From contig NZ_JAFMOY010000107.1 of the NCBI RefSeq assembly GCF_019049625.1, forward strand, positions 1 through 60,160: a stretch of DNA of 60,160 bases, given 5' to 3'. The DNA comes from Rahnella ecdela (GTDB lineage: Bacteria; Pseudomonadota; Gammaproteobacteria; Enterobacterales; Enterobacteriaceae). The position numbers and the translations under genes were made by a program. Below, piece after piece: positions 45,607-57,390 of the stretch. Position 1 is the stretch's first letter. Each line of letters begins with the position of its first letter. The notes below the pieces were generated by a model. It was given only the letters and a program-made list of their open reading frames with translations, searched no databases and was not told the DNA's origin.

Positions 45607-45948
45607 TTCATCCTTCAATTACTTCCGCCGTATCTCTCCCTGCCCGCAGCGCTTTTTACTGTATTTATCTTTTTCAAGAATTTGTACATTTTTGAACTCC
45701 TTAACGCCCTGCCTTTTTTAATCTTTGTCTATGCTTAGTAGAAGAGCTCTGCCTTTTTGAGAAGCGGAATTAGAGACTTATTTAGAAATTGTGAACAAAG
45801 GCGCACTGGCGCATTTTTTGGCAAAAGCGAAGTACCGCCGGATCACAATGCAACGACAAAAAGGGGAGCACACTTAATTTACATGTCGTATTGAATACCT
45901 GAATGATTTTATTGGATTTATTGATTTAATTAATCATAGGACGAATAC
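45607..45948 (+). other. Long AT-rich leader of the glycogen operon
   Basis: No coding sequence is visible in the 342 bases between the asd terminator and glgB. The last 80 bases are very AT-rich and end in AGGACGAATAC before the glgB ATG. Such leaders carry the glg promoters, and CsrA acts on glgC leaders in E. coli. I see no certain CRP box and no clear riboswitch. Confidence 0.5.
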
Positions 45949-48132
45949 ATGTCTGTACTTCCCGATCAGCACGTCATTAATCAAATTATATCTGGCCACT
46001 ACGCTGATCCTTTTTCTCTTTTGGGAATGCATTCTGTGGCCGCCGGGCTCGAAGTGCGTGCCCTGTTGCCAGATGCTGATCAGGTCTGGGTTATTGATGT
46101 AGAAAAAGGCAAACAGGTGGCGGAACTGCGTCGTTATGACGACCGGGGTTTTTTTGTCGGCCTGATACCACGTCGTAAAAATGCATTTCGCTACAAGCTG
46201 GAAGTCCGCTGGGGCGAGAATCTTCATGTAATTGACGACCCTTACCGTTTCGGCACGCTGTTGCAGGAGCTGGATATCTGGCTGCTGGCAGAGGGGACAC
46301 ACCTGCGGCCATACGAAAAACTGGGTGCGCATCTGCAAACGCTGGACGACGTCGAAGGCGTCAGTTTTGCTGTCTGGGCACCGAATGCCACGCGGATTTC
46401 CGTGGTTGGTGAATTCAACTTTTGGGATGGCCGCCGTCACCCGATGCGTCAGCGTCGTGAGAATGGCATCTGGGAACTGTTTATCCCTGCGGTCCGCGAA
46501 GGTCAGCTATATAAATTCGAAATTATCGACTGCCGCGGAAATGTCACCCTACGTGCCGATCCTTATGCTTTCGAGGCGCAGATGCGTCCGGATACCGCTT
46601 CGTGCGTGCGTAAATTGCCTGACGTTGTGCCACATTCAGAAGCGCGAAAGAAAGCCAACGCGCTGAATCAGCCGGTTTCCGTTTATGAAGTGCATCTGGG
46701 TTCCTGGCGTCGTCATACCGATGACAATTTCTGGCTCAGTTACGGCGAGCTGGCCGAACAATTAGTTTCGTACGCCAAATGGATGGGCTTTACGCATATC
46801 GAACTGATGCCGGTTAACGAGCATCCGTTCGATGGCAGCTGGGGTTATCAGCCGCTGGGCATGTACGCGCCGACCCGCCGTTTCGGAACGCCGATGGAGT
46901 TCAAAGCCTTTGTCGAGGCTGCGCACAACGCGGGTCTGAATGTGATCCTCGACTGGGTGCCGGGGCATTTCCCGAGTGATGCCTATGGGCTGGCGCAGTT
47001 CGACGGTACCGCGCTGTATGAATACGCCGATCCGCGCGAAGGTTATCATCAGGACTGGAACACGCTGATTTATAACTATGGCCGCCATGAAGTGCGTAAC
47101 TATCTGGCAGGAAATGGTTTTTACTGGATTGAGCGTTTCGGTATTGATGGACTGCGCGTAGACGCTGTGGCCTCCATGATTTACCGCGATTACAGCCGTA
47201 AAGCGGGCGAGTGGATCCCGAACTATTACGGTGGCCGCGAAAACCTCGAAGCCATTTCTTTCCTGAAATATACCAACCATACGATTGGCAAAGAACTCGG
47301 CGGCGCAGTCACGCTGGCGGAAGAATCGACCGATTATCCGGGCGTCACCATGCCGCCGGATGCCAACGGGCTGGGCTTCCATTACAAATGGAATATGGGC
47401 TGGATGCACGATTCCCTGTCGTACATGCAGCTGGATCCGGTTCACCGCAAATACCACCACAATCTTATGACGTTCGGCGTACTTTACGCCTACAGCGAGA
47501 ATTTCATTCTGCCCCTGTCGCACGACGAAGTGGTCCACGGTAAAAAATCCCTGCTGGATAAAATGCCCGGCGACGTGTGGCAGAAGTTTGCCAACCTGCG
47601 CGCCTATTACGGTTTTATGTGGGCGCATCCGGGCAAGAAACTGTTGTTCATGGGTAATGAATTTGCGCAGGGCCGCGAGTGGAATTTTGATGCCAGCCTC
47701 GACTGGCATCTGCTTGACGACGCGAGCGGCTGGCACAGCGGCGTGCAGCATCTGGTGCGCGACCTGAACCTGACGTATCAGGCCAACGCACCGCTGTATG
47801 AACTCGATTACAACCCGCGCGGCTTCGAATGGCTGGTGGTTGATGACCATGAAAATTCCATTTTCGCCTTTGCCCGTCGTGACGAAAACGGCGGTGAAGT
47901 CATCGTCATCAGTAATTTCACGCCGGTACCACGCGAGCACTACCGCATCGGAATTGGCCGCCCTGGCCGTTACCGCGAAATTCTTAACACCGATTCGCAA
48001 TTCTACCGTGGCAGCAATGTCGGCAACGGCGGCGACGTTTACAGCGAAAACATCGGTCATCACCAGCGTGAACATTCGATCAGCGTAACCATTCCGCCGC
48101 TGGCGACAGTTTATTTGCGAAGGGAGGCGTAA
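45949..48132 (+). CDS. glgB: 1,4-alpha-glucan branching enzyme GlgB
   Basis: This 727-residue GH13 enzyme transfers alpha-1,4 chains to make alpha-1,6 branches in glycogen. There are two N-terminal beta-sandwich modules (the second, CBM48, with [20 protein letters not shown]), the TIM barrel, and a C-terminal all-beta domain. The nucleophile is D405 in DGLRVDAV and the acid E458 in LAEESTDY, at the same positions as in E. coli. It is the first gene of glgBXCAP; its TAA overlaps the glgX ATG by one base (TAATG). Confidence 0.97.
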   Translation: MSVLPDQHVINQIISGHYADPFSLLGMHSVAAGLEVRALLPDADQVWVIDVEKGKQVAELRRYDDRGFFVGLIPRRKNAFRYKLEVRWGENLHVIDDPYRFGTLLQELDIWLLAEGTHLRPYEKLGAHLQTLDDVEGVSFAVWAPNATRISVVGEFNFWDGRRHPMRQRRENGIWELFIPAVREGQLYKFEIIDCRGNVTLRADPYAFEAQMRPDTASCVRKLPDVVPHSEARKKANALNQPVSVYEVHLGSWRRHTDDNFWLSYGELAEQLVSYAKWMGFTHIELMPVNEHPFDGSWGYQPLGMYAPTRRFGTPMEFKAFVEAAHNAGLNVILDWVPGHFPSDAYGLAQFDGTALYEYADPREGYHQDWNTLIYNYGRHEVRNYLAGNGFYWIERFGIDGLRVDAVASMIYRDYSRKAGEWIPNYYGGRENLEAISFLKYTNHTIGKELGGAVTLAEESTDYPGVTMPPDANGLGFHYKWNMGWMHDSLSYMQLDPVHRKYHHNLMTFGVLYAYSENFILPLSHDEVVHGKKSLLDKMPGDVWQKFANLRAYYGFMWAHPGKKLLFMGNEFAQGREWNFDASLDWHLLDDASGWHSGVQHLVRDLNLTYQANAPLYELDYNPRGFEWLVVDDHENSIFAFARRDENGGEVIVISNFTPVPREHYRIGIGRPGRYREILNTDSQFYRGSNVGNGGDVYSENIGHHQREHSISVTIPPLATVYLRREA

Positions 48133-50156
48133 TGAAACAGCTCGCGACCGGTCAGCCCGCACCTTTTGGTGCGCATCTCAGAGATAACGGCGTCAATTTT
48201 TGCCTGTACTCCGCGCATGCGGAAAAAGTGGAATTATGTCTTTTTGATGAGACCGGCAGCGAGCAGCATCTGCCTTTACCGGGGCGTACCGGTAATCTCT
48301 GGCACGGTTTTCTCCCCGATGCCAAAGCCGGACAACGTTACGGTTACCGAGTTTACGGGCCGTTCGATCCGAAAAGCGGCCATCGTTTTAACCCGAAAAA
48401 AGTCCTGATCGACCCCAGTGCTCGCGCGATTGACGGCGTCCTGCATGACAATGCGCGCTTTACCGGCGGCACAGACGCGCCGGACGATAAAGACAGCGCC
48501 GTGGTGGCGCCGAAATCTGTCGTCGTCGCCGGAAATTTCGACTGGGGCGATGATAAACCCCCCGCCAGGCCGTGGGGCGAAACGGTGATTTACGAGGCAC
48601 ATGTGCGTGGTCTGACCCGCCAGCATCCGCGTATTCCTGCGGCTATCCGCGGCACTTATGCCGGGCTGGCGCATCCGGTCATGCTCGAATATTTGCAACA
48701 CTTAGGCGTGACAGCGATTGAGCTTTTGCCGGTGCAGCATCATGCCGATGAGCCGCGTTTGCAAAAACTGGGTCTGAGCAATTACTGGGGTTACAACGTG
48801 CTGGCACCGTGCGCCGTTGAACCGCGTTATGCCAGCGGACAGGGCGGCGTGTCGGCGCTGAATGAGTTTAAATCGGCGGTCAAAGCGCTGCATCAGGCGG
48901 GTATCGAAGTGATCCTCGATGTGGTGTTCAATCACAGCGCTGAGCTGGATATCGATGGTCCGTTTATCTCGTTTCGCGGTCTCGACAATGCCAGTTATTA
49001 CTGGCTCAACGAGGATGGCTCCGACAACAACATGACCGGTTGCGGCAATACGCTGCGCCTGATGGACGACGAAGTTATCGCCTGGACTCTGGACTGCCTG
49101 CATTACTGGGTGCGCGAATGTCACGTTGACGGATTTCGTTTTGATTTAGCCACCGTTCTCGGCAGAACCCCGGAGTTCAGTGCGCAATCGCCGCTGTTTA
49201 ACGCTATTAAGGCGGATACGATTCTCTCGCAGGTCAAGCTGATCGCAGAGCCCTGGGATATCGGCACCGGCGGCTACCAGCTCGGTAATTTCCCGGCACC
49301 GTTTGCCGAATGGAGCGATGTCTGGCGCGACGATATGCGTCAGTTCTGGCTACACGGCGATATTTCTCTCGGCCAGTTTGCCGGACGTTTTGCGGCCTCT
49401 GCCGATAAATTCAATCCCGCCCAACGCGAGCCTTACGCCAGCGTGAATATGCTGACGGCACATGACGGTTTCACTTTGCGCGATCTCGTGAGTTTTAACC
49501 AGAAACACAACCTGGCCAACGGTGAAGAAAACCGCGATGGCCACAACGAAAATTTCAGCCAAAACCACGGCGAAGAAGGGCTGGAGGTGTCTGCAGAAGT
49601 ACAGCATCAGCGCCGTCTCAGTCAGCGTGCTTTGCTGGCGACGCTGTTTTTGTCACAAGGCACGCCGATGTTGCTGGCCGGTGATGAGCAGGGTAACAGC
49701 CAGTCGGGCAACAACAATGCCTACTGTCAGGACAATCCGCTGACCTGGCTCGACTGGGAAAATGCCGATGAAAGCCTGATGGCCTATACCTCCGCGCTGA
49801 TTGCGCTGCGCCGGAAAATTCCGGCACTGACGCAAAACCACTGGTGGCAGGAAGGCAGCGATGACGTGCAATGGCTGAATCAACAGGGGCAACCGATGAG
49901 CTCCTGCGACTGGGAACAGGGACCGCAGCAGTGGCTGCAAATCTGTCTGTCTCAGCGCTGGTTGCTTATCGTCAATGCTTCGCTGCACGAGGTGGATTTG
50001 CAACTGCCGCCGGGAAACTGGCAGGCGGTGGCACCGTTCAACAGCGTGCTTTTTGATGAGGAACCCCGGCGTGTCATGGAAGGCTCGCAATGGCGGGCGG
50101 CAGCAAAAACCCTCTGTGTCCTACAAGATTTCACTCCACAGAGCCGGTCATTATAA
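48132..50156 (+). CDS. glgX: Glycogen debranching enzyme GlgX
   Basis: This 674-residue GH13 isoamylase-type enzyme removes short outer branches left by GlgP. It has an N-terminal CBM48 ([28 protein letters not shown]), then the barrel with [22 protein letters not shown] (nucleophile Asp) and LIAEPWDIG (acid Glu). Length is close to the usual 657 residues. It is translationally coupled to glgB; glgC follows after 17 bases. Confidence 0.96.
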   Translation: MKQLATGQPAPFGAHLRDNGVNFCLYSAHAEKVELCLFDETGSEQHLPLPGRTGNLWHGFLPDAKAGQRYGYRVYGPFDPKSGHRFNPKKVLIDPSARAIDGVLHDNARFTGGTDAPDDKDSAVVAPKSVVVAGNFDWGDDKPPARPWGETVIYEAHVRGLTRQHPRIPAAIRGTYAGLAHPVMLEYLQHLGVTAIELLPVQHHADEPRLQKLGLSNYWGYNVLAPCAVEPRYASGQGGVSALNEFKSAVKALHQAGIEVILDVVFNHSAELDIDGPFISFRGLDNASYYWLNEDGSDNNMTGCGNTLRLMDDEVIAWTLDCLHYWVRECHVDGFRFDLATVLGRTPEFSAQSPLFNAIKADTILSQVKLIAEPWDIGTGGYQLGNFPAPFAEWSDVWRDDMRQFWLHGDISLGQFAGRFAASADKFNPAQREPYASVNMLTAHDGFTLRDLVSFNQKHNLANGEENRDGHNENFSQNHGEEGLEVSAEVQHQRRLSQRALLATLFLSQGTPMLLAGDEQGNSQSGNNNAYCQDNPLTWLDWENADESLMAYTSALIALRRKIPALTQNHWWQEGSDDVQWLNQQGQPMSSCDWEQGPQQWLQICLSQRWLLIVNASLHEVDLQLPPGNWQAVAPFNSVLFDEEPRRVMEGSQWRAAAKTLCVLQDFTPQSRSL

Positions 50157-50173
50157 AAACGAAGGAGTCAGAT

Positions 50174-51451
50174 ATGGCGACATTAGATAACCGGGACCCG
50201 GTCATGCTGGCACGACAGTTGCCGCTGAAATCCGTGGCATTGATCCTTGCCGGGGGACGTGGTTCGAGGCTCAAAGATTTAACCGCAACCCGCGCCAAGC
50301 CTGCCGTTCACTTTGGCGGGAAATTTCGCATCATTGATTTCGCCCTGTCGAATTGCCTGAACTCCGGCATTCGCCGCATCGGTGTAATCACGCAATATCA
50401 GTCCCATACACTGGTTCAGCATATCCAGCGCGGCTGGTCTTTCCTCAACGAAGAAATGAACGAGTTCGTGGATTTACTTCCGGCTCAGCAGCGCCACAGC
50501 ACCGAGCACTGGTACAAAGGCACCGCCGATGCGGTCTATCAGAACCTGGATATTATCCGCCGCTACGACGCCGAATTTGTGGTGATCCTGGCGGGCGATC
50601 ATATCTACAAAATGGACTACTCGCGGATGCTGATCGACCACGTGCAGAAGGGCGGTGAATGTACCGTTGCCTGCCTGGAAGTGCCGCGCGCCGAGGCCAG
50701 TGAGTTTGGGGTTATCGGCGTTACGGAAGATTATCACATCACCAGTTTCGTCGAAAAACCGAAAGACCCGCCACCGATGCCCGGCAATCCCGATATGGCG
50801 CTGGCGAGCATGGGCATCTACATTTTTAATGCGGACTATCTGTTTCGTATGCTCGAAGAAGACATGGCGAGTGAGGAATCCAGCCATGATTTCGGCAAGG
50901 ATCTTATCCCGAAACTGACCCGTCAGGGCGTTGCCCGCGCGCATCCGTTCGGACTTTCCTGCGTGACGCAAAACGACGACGCGCCGCCATACTGGCGTGA
51001 TGTCGGTACGCTCGACGCTTACTGGCGCGCCAATCTGGATCTGGCGTCGGTCACGCCGGAGCTGGATATGTACGACCGTGACTGGCCGATCCGTACCCAC
51101 ATGGAACCCTTACCGCCGGCCAAATTTGTGCAGGACCGCTCGGGCAGCCACGGCATGACCATGAATTCACTGGTGGCAGGCGGCGTGATTGTCTCCGGTT
51201 CGGTGGTGGTGCATTCCGTGTTGTTCCCGCGGGTGCGCATTAACTCTTTCTGCAACATTGATTCGACGATTATTTTGCCGGATGTGAACGTGGGGCGTTC
51301 ATGCCGCTTACGTAAATGCGTCATCGACCGCGCTTGTCAGATCCCCGAAGGCATGGTGATTGGCGAGAATGCGGATGAAGACAGCCGCCGGTTCTATCGC
51401 TCCGAAGGGGGCGTGGTGCTGGTGACGCGCGCGATGCTGGCGAAACTATAA
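50174..51451 (+). CDS. glgC: Glucose-1-phosphate adenylyltransferase GlgC
   Basis: This 425-residue enzyme makes ADP-glucose from glucose 1-phosphate and ATP, the committed and allosterically regulated step of glycogen synthesis. The N-terminal nucleotidyltransferase signature [16 protein letters not shown] is followed by [29 protein letters not shown] and the left-handed beta-helix C-terminus. The start is ATG 50174 with AAGGAG 8 bases upstream; a longer frame into glgX is not supported. It is the third gene of the operon. Confidence 0.97.
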   Translation: MATLDNRDPVMLARQLPLKSVALILAGGRGSRLKDLTATRAKPAVHFGGKFRIIDFALSNCLNSGIRRIGVITQYQSHTLVQHIQRGWSFLNEEMNEFVDLLPAQQRHSTEHWYKGTADAVYQNLDIIRRYDAEFVVILAGDHIYKMDYSRMLIDHVQKGGECTVACLEVPRAEASEFGVIGVTEDYHITSFVEKPKDPPPMPGNPDMALASMGIYIFNADYLFRMLEEDMASEESSHDFGKDLIPKLTRQGVARAHPFGLSCVTQNDDAPPYWRDVGTLDAYWRANLDLASVTPELDMYDRDWPIRTHMEPLPPAKFVQDRSGSHGMTMNSLVAGGVIVSGSVVVHSVLFPRVRINSFCNIDSTIILPDVNVGRSCRLRKCVIDRACQIPEGMVIGENADEDSRRFYRSEGGVVLVTRAMLAKL

Positions 51452-51477
51452 ACAGACGTTAGAAAGCACGACTTTTC

Positions 51478-51503
51478 GTCATCCCGGTTTTTGCCGGGAT
51501 GAC
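51478..51503. repeat. REP-like palindrome between glgC and glgA
   Basis: GTCATCCCGG and CCGGGATGAC form a perfect 10 bp stem with a TTTTTG loop. No T-run follows, so it is more likely an RNA-stability or REP-type element than a terminator. It lies in the 72-base gap between glgC and glgA. Confidence 0.65.
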
Positions 51504-51523
51504 CGGGATAATCAGGAGCGCGA

Positions 51524-52960
51524 ATGCAGGTTTTACATGTTTGTTCCGAGCTGTTTCCGCTGTTAAAAACGGGCGGCCTTGCTGATGTCGCCGGCGCATT
51601 ACCCGCCGCTCAGATTGCGGAGGGCGCGGACGTCCGCGTGCTCATTCCGGCTTTCCCTGATGTCAAAAAAGGACTGGGAGAAACGCAGGTCATCGGCACG
51701 CTGGCGACCTTTGCCGGGCATGTCACCCTTTCACTGGGCTACTTTGATGGCGTGGGCATTTATCTGATTGATGTGCCCGGTTTATATGACCGCCCCGGCA
51801 GCCCGTATCACGATCAATCGTCTTTTGCCTATCCGGATAACCATCTGCGCTTTGCGTTGCTGAGCTGGATGGCCTGCGAACTGGCGCTGAATTTTGATCC
51901 GCACTGGAAGCCCGATATCGTCCATTCTCACGACTGGCACGCCGGGCTGTGTTCTGCCTATATCCGCGCCCGCAACGCGCCGGTGCGTACCGTTTTCACC
52001 GTACACAATCTGGCGTTTCAGGGGTTGTTTGGCGCGCATCATCTCGATGAGCTTTATATCCCGCGCGAGTTCTTCCAGATGCACGGGCTGGAATTCTACG
52101 GCCAGATTTCTTTCCTGAAAGCCGGTCTGTTTTATTCCGATCACGTCACCACCGTCAGCCCGACGTACGCCAAAGAAATCACGCGTCCGGAATTTGGTTA
52201 CGGCATGGAATCGCTGCTCCTCGAGCGTGAAATGCAGGGGAGGCTGACCGGGATTCTTAACGGTGTTGATGAAGCCATCTGGCAGCCGCGCGATGACGTG
52301 CTGCTGTCGGCGCGCTATGACGCCGATGATTTACGCTCGAAAGCGGTCAATAAAGCTTATCTGCAACGGGCGATGGGGCTGGATGTAGATGATTCGCGGC
52401 TGGTATTTGCGGTCGTCAGCCGTCTGACCAGCCAGAAAGGGCTGGATCTGGTGCTCGAAGCGTTACCCGATTTACTCGAACGTGGCGGCCAGCTGGCTTT
52501 ACTCGGCGCTGGCGACGCGGTGCTGCAACAGGCATTCCTCGCGGCCGCGGCGGACAATCCTGGGCAGGTCGGTGTGCAACTCGGTTATCACGAAGCGTTT
52601 TCCCACCGCATTATCGGCGGGGCGGACGTCATTATGGTGCCGAGCCGGTTTGAGCCCTGCGGATTAACCCAGCTTTACGGACTGAAATACGGCACCTTGC
52701 CGCTGGTGCGTCGTACCGGCGGGCTGGCTGACACGGTGGTCGATTGTGCGCTGGAAAATCTGGCCGACGGAACTGCCAGCGGCTTTGTCTTTGAAGAAGC
52801 GACGGGGAAATCGCTGGGTAATGCGATCCGCCGCGCCTTTGTTTTGTGGAGCCGTCCTAAGCACTGGCGACACGTACAACAACACGCCATGGGTATTGAT
52901 TTTGGCTGGAAGGTGGCTGCACAGGAATATCTCGTCCTGTATAACCGCCTGATGTCCTGA
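51524..52960 (+). CDS. glgA: Glycogen synthase GlgA
   Basis: This 478-residue GT5 enzyme extends alpha-1,4-glucan from ADP-glucose. The ADP-glucose loop K15-TGGLADV lies at the N-terminus, HDWHAGL follows, and the C-terminal donor site reads [20 protein letters not shown] with the conserved Glu. E. coli GlgA has 477 residues. ATG 51524 is preceded by CAGGAG. It lies between glgC and glgP. Confidence 0.97.
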   Translation: MQVLHVCSELFPLLKTGGLADVAGALPAAQIAEGADVRVLIPAFPDVKKGLGETQVIGTLATFAGHVTLSLGYFDGVGIYLIDVPGLYDRPGSPYHDQSSFAYPDNHLRFALLSWMACELALNFDPHWKPDIVHSHDWHAGLCSAYIRARNAPVRTVFTVHNLAFQGLFGAHHLDELYIPREFFQMHGLEFYGQISFLKAGLFYSDHVTTVSPTYAKEITRPEFGYGMESLLLEREMQGRLTGILNGVDEAIWQPRDDVLLSARYDADDLRSKAVNKAYLQRAMGLDVDDSRLVFAVVSRLTSQKGLDLVLEALPDLLERGGQLALLGAGDAVLQQAFLAAAADNPGQVGVQLGYHEAFSHRIIGGADVIMVPSRFEPCGLTQLYGLKYGTLPLVRRTGGLADTVVDCALENLADGTASGFVFEEATGKSLGNAIRRAFVLWSRPKHWRHVQQHAMGIDFGWKVAAQEYLVLYNRLMS

Positions 52961-52999
52961 ATCCCTGAACGTAGCTAACTTGATCGGGAATGTAACGTT

Positions 53000-55447
53000 A
53001 TGACTTCACCGTTTAATTACAACTCACCGACAGTCAGTGTCGAAGCGCTCAAACATTCGATAGCTTATAAACTGATGTTTATTATCGGCAAAGATCCGTC
53101 TATTGCGACACAACATGACTGGCTGAACGCCACCTTGTTTGCGGTGCGTGATCGTATGGTGGAACGCTGGCTGCGATCCAACCGCGCGCAGACCTCACAG
53201 GACGTGCGGCAGGTTTATTATTTGTCGATGGAGTTCCTGATTGGACGCACGCTTTCCAATGCGCTGCTGGCGATGGGAATTTACGACGACCTGAAAAGCG
53301 CGCTCGATGAGATGGGATTTGATCTCGAAGAACTGATCGGCGAAGAAAATGACCCCGGTTTAGGCAATGGCGGTCTCGGAAGGCTGGCGGCATGTTTCCT
53401 CGACTCGTTGGCCACGCTGGCATTGCCGGGACGCGGCTACGGTATCCGCTACGAATACGGCATGTTCGCGCAAAGCATCATTAACGGCGAACAAAAAGAA
53501 GCGCCGGATTACTGGCTGGAATACGGTAACCCATGGGAATTCCAGCGCTACAACACCCGTTATAAAGTGCGTTTTGGCGGTCGGGTGCAGCATGAGGGTG
53601 TCAAAACCCGCTGGCTGGAAACCGAAGAAGTTATCGCCTGCGCCTACGATCAGGTTATTCCCGGTTACGACACAGACGCCACCAACACCCTGCGATTGTG
53701 GGGCGCGCAGGCCAGTAATGAAATCAACCTGGGTAAGTTTAATCAGGGCGATTACTTTGCGGCGGTAGAAGATAAAAACCATTCCGAAAACGTGTCGCGC
53801 GTTCTGTATCCCGATGACTCGACCTATTCCGGGCGCGAGCTGCGGTTGCGTCAGGAATATTTCCTGGTGTCGGCGACTGTACAGGACATCCTCAACCGCC
53901 ATTACACCACGCACCATACGTACGACAATCTGGCCGATAAAATTGCCATTCACCTCAACGACACGCACCCGGTGCTGTCGATCCCCGAGCTGATGCGTCT
54001 GCTTATTGACGAGCATAAATTCGAATGGAAAGACGCATGGGAGACGGTGTGTCGGGTGTTCTCTTACACTAACCACACGCTGATGAGCGAAGCGCTGGAG
54101 ACCTGGCCGGTAGAGATGATCGGCAAGATCCTGCCGCGTCATCTGGAGATTATTTTCCAGATTAACGATCACTTCCTCAAAGAAGTGGCGGAGAAAATTC
54201 CCAACGATAACGGTCTGCTGTCGCGCGTTTCTATTATTGATGAAGGGAATGGCCGCAAGGTGCGTATGGCATGGCTTGCGGTTATCGCCAGCCACAAAGT
54301 CAACGGCGTGTCTGAGCTGCATTCCGAGCTGATGGTGCAGTCGTTATTTGCCGATTTCGCCCGCGTTTATCCGGACCGTTTCTGTAATAAAACCAACGGT
54401 GTGACCCCGCGCCGCTGGCTGGCGCTGGCCAACAAACCGTTATCGGCGGTGATTGATGATGCCATCGGCCAGACCTGGCGTTCAGACCTCAGCCAGCTGG
54501 CAGAACTGAAACAGAATCTGGATTACCTGAGTTTCCTGCAGGCGATCCGTAAGGCCAAACTGGACAACAAAAAGCGGCTGGCGCTGTATATCGCTCAGAA
54601 GCTCAACATTGTGGTGGATCCGAAAAGCCTGTTCGACGTGCAGATTAAGCGTATTCACGAATACAAGCGTCAGCTGATGAACGTGCTGCACGTCATCACC
54701 CGTTATAACCGTATTCTGGAAGAGCCGGACGTCGAGTGGGTACCACGTACGGTGATTTTCGCCGGTAAAGCCGCCTCGGCATATTACGCCGCCAAGCAGA
54801 TTATCCGGCTGATCAACGACGTGGCGACGGTGATCAACAGTGATCCGCGAATCGGCAACAAACTGAAGATCGTCTTCATACCGAACTACAGCGTCAGTCT
54901 GGCACAGCTGATCATTCCGGCGGCCGATCTTTCCGAGCAGATCTCACTGGCGGGTACCGAAGCTTCCGGCACCAGTAACATGAAATTTGCCCTGAATGGC
55001 GCGCTGACTATCGGCACGCTGGACGGTGCAAACGTCGAAATGCTCGAACATGTGGGCGAAGAGAACATCTTCATCTTCGGCAACACCACGCCGCAGGTCG
55101 AGGAGTTGCGCCGTAAAGGCTACAACCCGCATACGTATTTCGAGCAGGACGCCGAACTGCATCAGGTGCTGACGCAAATCGCGACTGGCGTCTTCAGCCC
55201 GACCGAACCGAAGCGCTACACCAACCTGTTCGATACGCTGGTCAATCTCGGCGATCACTATCAGGTACTGGCGGATTACCGCAGTTATGTCGATAAGCAG
55301 GATAAAGTCGATGAGCTGTATAAACTGCCGGAAGAGTGGACGCGCCGCACATTGCATAACATCGCCAACATGGGATATTTCTCCTCGGACCGCACCATTC
55401 AGGAATACGCCGATGAGATCTGGAATATTAAGCCGGTGAAGTTGTAG
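53000..55447 (+). CDS. glgP: Glycogen phosphorylase GlgP
   Basis: This 815-residue GT35 enzyme releases glucose 1-phosphate from glycogen. The family segments [27 protein letters not shown]-like [12 protein letters not shown] and the PLP-binding lysine in [18 protein letters not shown] are present. Length equals that of the E. coli enzyme. It is the last gene of glgBXCAP, 39 bases after glgA, so synthesis and breakdown genes share one operon. A terminator follows. Confidence 0.97.
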   Translation: MTSPFNYNSPTVSVEALKHSIAYKLMFIIGKDPSIATQHDWLNATLFAVRDRMVERWLRSNRAQTSQDVRQVYYLSMEFLIGRTLSNALLAMGIYDDLKSALDEMGFDLEELIGEENDPGLGNGGLGRLAACFLDSLATLALPGRGYGIRYEYGMFAQSIINGEQKEAPDYWLEYGNPWEFQRYNTRYKVRFGGRVQHEGVKTRWLETEEVIACAYDQVIPGYDTDATNTLRLWGAQASNEINLGKFNQGDYFAAVEDKNHSENVSRVLYPDDSTYSGRELRLRQEYFLVSATVQDILNRHYTTHHTYDNLADKIAIHLNDTHPVLSIPELMRLLIDEHKFEWKDAWETVCRVFSYTNHTLMSEALETWPVEMIGKILPRHLEIIFQINDHFLKEVAEKIPNDNGLLSRVSIIDEGNGRKVRMAWLAVIASHKVNGVSELHSELMVQSLFADFARVYPDRFCNKTNGVTPRRWLALANKPLSAVIDDAIGQTWRSDLSQLAELKQNLDYLSFLQAIRKAKLDNKKRLALYIAQKLNIVVDPKSLFDVQIKRIHEYKRQLMNVLHVITRYNRILEEPDVEWVPRTVIFAGKAASAYYAAKQIIRLINDVATVINSDPRIGNKLKIVFIPNYSVSLAQLIIPAADLSEQISLAGTEASGTSNMKFALNGALTIGTLDGANVEMLEHVGEENIFIFGNTTPQVEELRRKGYNPHTYFEQDAELHQVLTQIATGVFSPTEPKRYTNLFDTLVNLGDHYQVLADYRSYVDKQDKVDELYKLPEEWTRRTLHNIANMGYFSSDRTIQEYADEIWNIKPVKL

Positions 55448-55462
55448 CGCACTAGTCCGGAT

Positions 55463-55495
55463 AAGAAAGGCCAGCCTTTGTTGGCCTTTCTATTT
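55463..55495. terminator. Terminator between glgP and the Rhs region
   Basis: GAAAGGCCA and TGGCCTTTC form the stem, with TATTTT after and AAGA before, between convergent genes. It serves the glycogen operon and possibly the opposing Sel1-repeat gene. Confidence 0.85.
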
Positions 55496-56433
55496 TACAG
55501 ATAAGGCGACTTGTATTTTTCTATATATTCAGAAGCAATCTTTTTGGCTTCTGAGTATTCATTGCTGGTCATCTTTTTCGCTATTATTTCTCGTGAATTA
55601 TCCGCGCCTTCCTTTCCATTTATAAATGCCACTGAATACCAGGCATAAGCTTGCAGGTTATCGGCAGGTAGTTCATCGACATTAGCTGAGTAAAGAATTG
55701 CTAAATTATTTTGAGCCTCGGCAAGACCTTGTTTAGCCGATTCTACTATCAACTTTAACGCCTGTTTCTTATCAATTTTTAGGCCTCCTAACCCTTGTGC
55801 ATAAAGTAATGCTAATGAGTTTTTAGCTGCAGGATAACCTAAATTTACAGCCTGAAGATAGAATTTAGCCGCCTGAGTATAATCCTCAGATACGCCTAAT
55901 CCATAATTGTATATATGCCCTAAATTATAAATCGCAGTTGGGTCATTTTTTTGAGCTGCTTGTGTAAAAAGAGTGCGGGAGGCTTCATAATCTTGTTCTC
56001 CACCAATTCCCTGATTATACATAACACCTAGGTTTACCTGAGCTTGTGTAACATTCTGTTTGGCAGCTTTGCTGTACCATTCTCTTGCTAGTTTAAAATC
56101 TCTGGGCACTCCTCTGCCATTAGCATATGAAGCGCCAAGGTTATATTGTGCAGTTGCATATCCTTGTATGGCAGATTTTCTATACCAGTAAACAGATAAT
56201 GTAAAATTTTGCTCTACTCCTTTTCCTGTTTCGTATAAATACCCAAAATCGGACTGAGCTTTTGCATCACCACTTTCAGCATAACTTTTTATCTTATCAG
56301 TCGTAACATAACCATCATATTTTTCAAGATGAGTTTGTAAAAATGATTTATTTTCATCTTTTCCTAATGAATAAAATACTAAACCAGCTAAAAATAAGAT
56401 GATTAAAGAAATGATTATTTTTTTATTTTTCAT
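55495..56433 (-). CDS. Membrane-anchored Sel1-repeat protein, possible immunity factor
   Basis: This 312-residue protein has an N-terminal membrane helix (KIIISLIILFLAGLVFYSLG, about 5-24), then six or so Sel1-like repeats of about 36 residues (for example AIQGYATAQYNLGASYANGRGV and AAQKNDPTAIYNLGHIYNYGLGV). The repeats probably face the periplasm and bind a protein. It lies 20 bases downstream of an orphan Rhs tip, on the same strand, and is more AT-rich than the glycogen operon beside it. Sel1 proteins serve as immunity to some Rhs and type VI effectors, so protection against the tip encoded upstream is a reasonable inference, not shown. Confidence 0.72.
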   Translation of the reverse strand: MKNKKIIISLIILFLAGLVFYSLGKDENKSFLQTHLEKYDGYVTTDKIKSYAESGDAKAQSDFGYLYETGKGVEQNFTLSVYWYRKSAIQGYATAQYNLGASYANGRGVPRDFKLAREWYSKAAKQNVTQAQVNLGVMYNQGIGGEQDYEASRTLFTQAAQKNDPTAIYNLGHIYNYGLGVSEDYTQAAKFYLQAVNLGYPAAKNSLALLYAQGLGGLKIDKKQALKLIVESAKQGLAEAQNNLAILYSANVDELPADNLQAYAWYSVAFINGKEGADNSREIIAKKMTSNEYSEAKKIASEYIEKYKSPYL

Positions 56434-56453
56434 TTATAGTGACCATGTTATTT

Positions 56454-57191
56454 TCATTCTTTTTGGCTGTATGAGGTCAGACTATCAATAAGATAGTCTG
56501 ACCATGAACCCTGTAGCTTTGATGAGCCTTTATTAATAAAGCTTTTGGCACAAGTAAGCGCTAGTTTTTTAGGATCTCTTTCCTGTTTTATTATCATGTC
56601 TTTGGCTGTATTTTCAATGCATGCAGAACCTTTTTCGGCTGCTACAACACTAGTCATTGCGGTACTAATAACAGCCATGCCTATTACAGCAGATCCGGTA
56701 CAAATACCATAGACATACTCACCGAGTGGATTATATACATTATGCATTGTTTCATTGTTGTGAATTACCTTTTCTGCATCCTCTCTCGATAAAAATACAC
56801 CGGCAGACATAGTCCCCTGATAATAATTGCTAAGGCCAGCGCTACCTAAAGACCCAAAACCATCCGATAAGCCTAAAGGATCAAGTCGCTCTACTGGATT
56901 AGTGACGTAATTATACCCATTCCACCCCCCTCTCAGTCCAATCGGATCCTGTGTAATATACCGCCCCTGCGCCGGGTCGTAATAACGGTGCCGGTTGTAA
57001 TGCAGCCCTGATTCTTCGTCAAAATGCTGGCCCTGCATGCGGATGGGCTGGCGCAGTTTGTGCGGGTTGTCGCAGCGCTGTACGTTGCCCCAGACGTCGA
57101 TGTCCGCGCTCCATTCCACCTTGCCATTTTTGTGATTAATCAGTCCGACTGGCGTACCCAAATGGTCGCAGTAGAACAGGTGCAGCGCCAT
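56454..57191 (-). CDS. Orphan Rhs C-terminal tip with partial core
   Basis: This 245-residue frame starts at an internal Rhs methionine (MALHLFYCDHLGTPVG) and keeps the end of the conserved core (HYNRHRYYDPAQGRYITQDP, then DPLGL). From about residue 106 a distinct variable tip follows (SDGFGSLGSAGLSNYYQG onwards) with a hydrophobic stretch (SAVIGMAVISTAMTSVVAA). I do not recognise the tip. The upstream core is broken by a 40 bp tandem duplication. The chance GGAAAG before ATG 57191 could allow separate translation, or it may be silent until recombined onto the full-length rhs gene. Confidence 0.75.
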   Translation of the reverse strand: MALHLFYCDHLGTPVGLINHKNGKVEWSADIDVWGNVQRCDNPHKLRQPIRMQGQHFDEESGLHYNRHRYYDPAQGRYITQDPIGLRGGWNGYNYVTNPVERLDPLGLSDGFGSLGSAGLSNYYQGTMSAGVFLSREDAEKVIHNNETMHNVYNPLGEYVYGICTGSAVIGMAVISTAMTSVVAAEKGSACIENTAKDMIIKQERDPKKLALTCAKSFINKGSSKLQGSWSDYLIDSLTSYSQKE

Positions 57192-57327
57192 GTCGGCGCT
57201 TTCCGGCAGCGGGTCGACCCACAGCGCGATGTTTTCTGCTTTCCGGCAGCGGGTCGACCCACAGCGCGATGTTTTCTGCTTTCAGGCTGACCGAGGCCAG
57301 CCATTGGTAATTTGCGTCACTGACCTA
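57192..57327 (-). pseudogene. Rhs core remnant with frame-shifting 40 bp tandem duplication
   Basis: Read on the minus strand, this piece encodes a sequence like the intact Rhs part QWLASVSLKAENIALWVDP. The 40 bases at 57201-57240 are repeated exactly at 57241-57280. Forty is not a multiple of three, so the core is out of frame with the tip. Homology to the main rhs gene stops near 57327. The 63 bases from there to the next gene show nothing I recognise. Confidence 0.85.
57201..57280. repeat. Exact 40 bp tandem duplication
   Basis: The unit begins TTCCGGCAGCGGGTCGACCC and occurs twice head to tail (57201-57240, 57241-57280). The intact rhs gene carries one copy, at about 58451-58490. Confidence 0.95.
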
Positions 57328-57390
57328 TTAGATACGGTCTGAAGAAGATTCCTATAAAATGGAAATCCCTTGCCTCTGAGAAAGAATCTT

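Noticed and set aside
45797-45820. Possible attenuator hairpin (GCGC-ACTG-GCGC then T-run) in the glgB leader
   Set aside because: The stem is only 4 bp, too weak to call a terminator without further evidence.
46762-48162. 466-residue minus-strand frame opposite glgB
   Set aside because: The plus strand encodes a complete GlgB with catalytic residues at the expected positions; the antisense frame has no recognisable domain or ribosome site.
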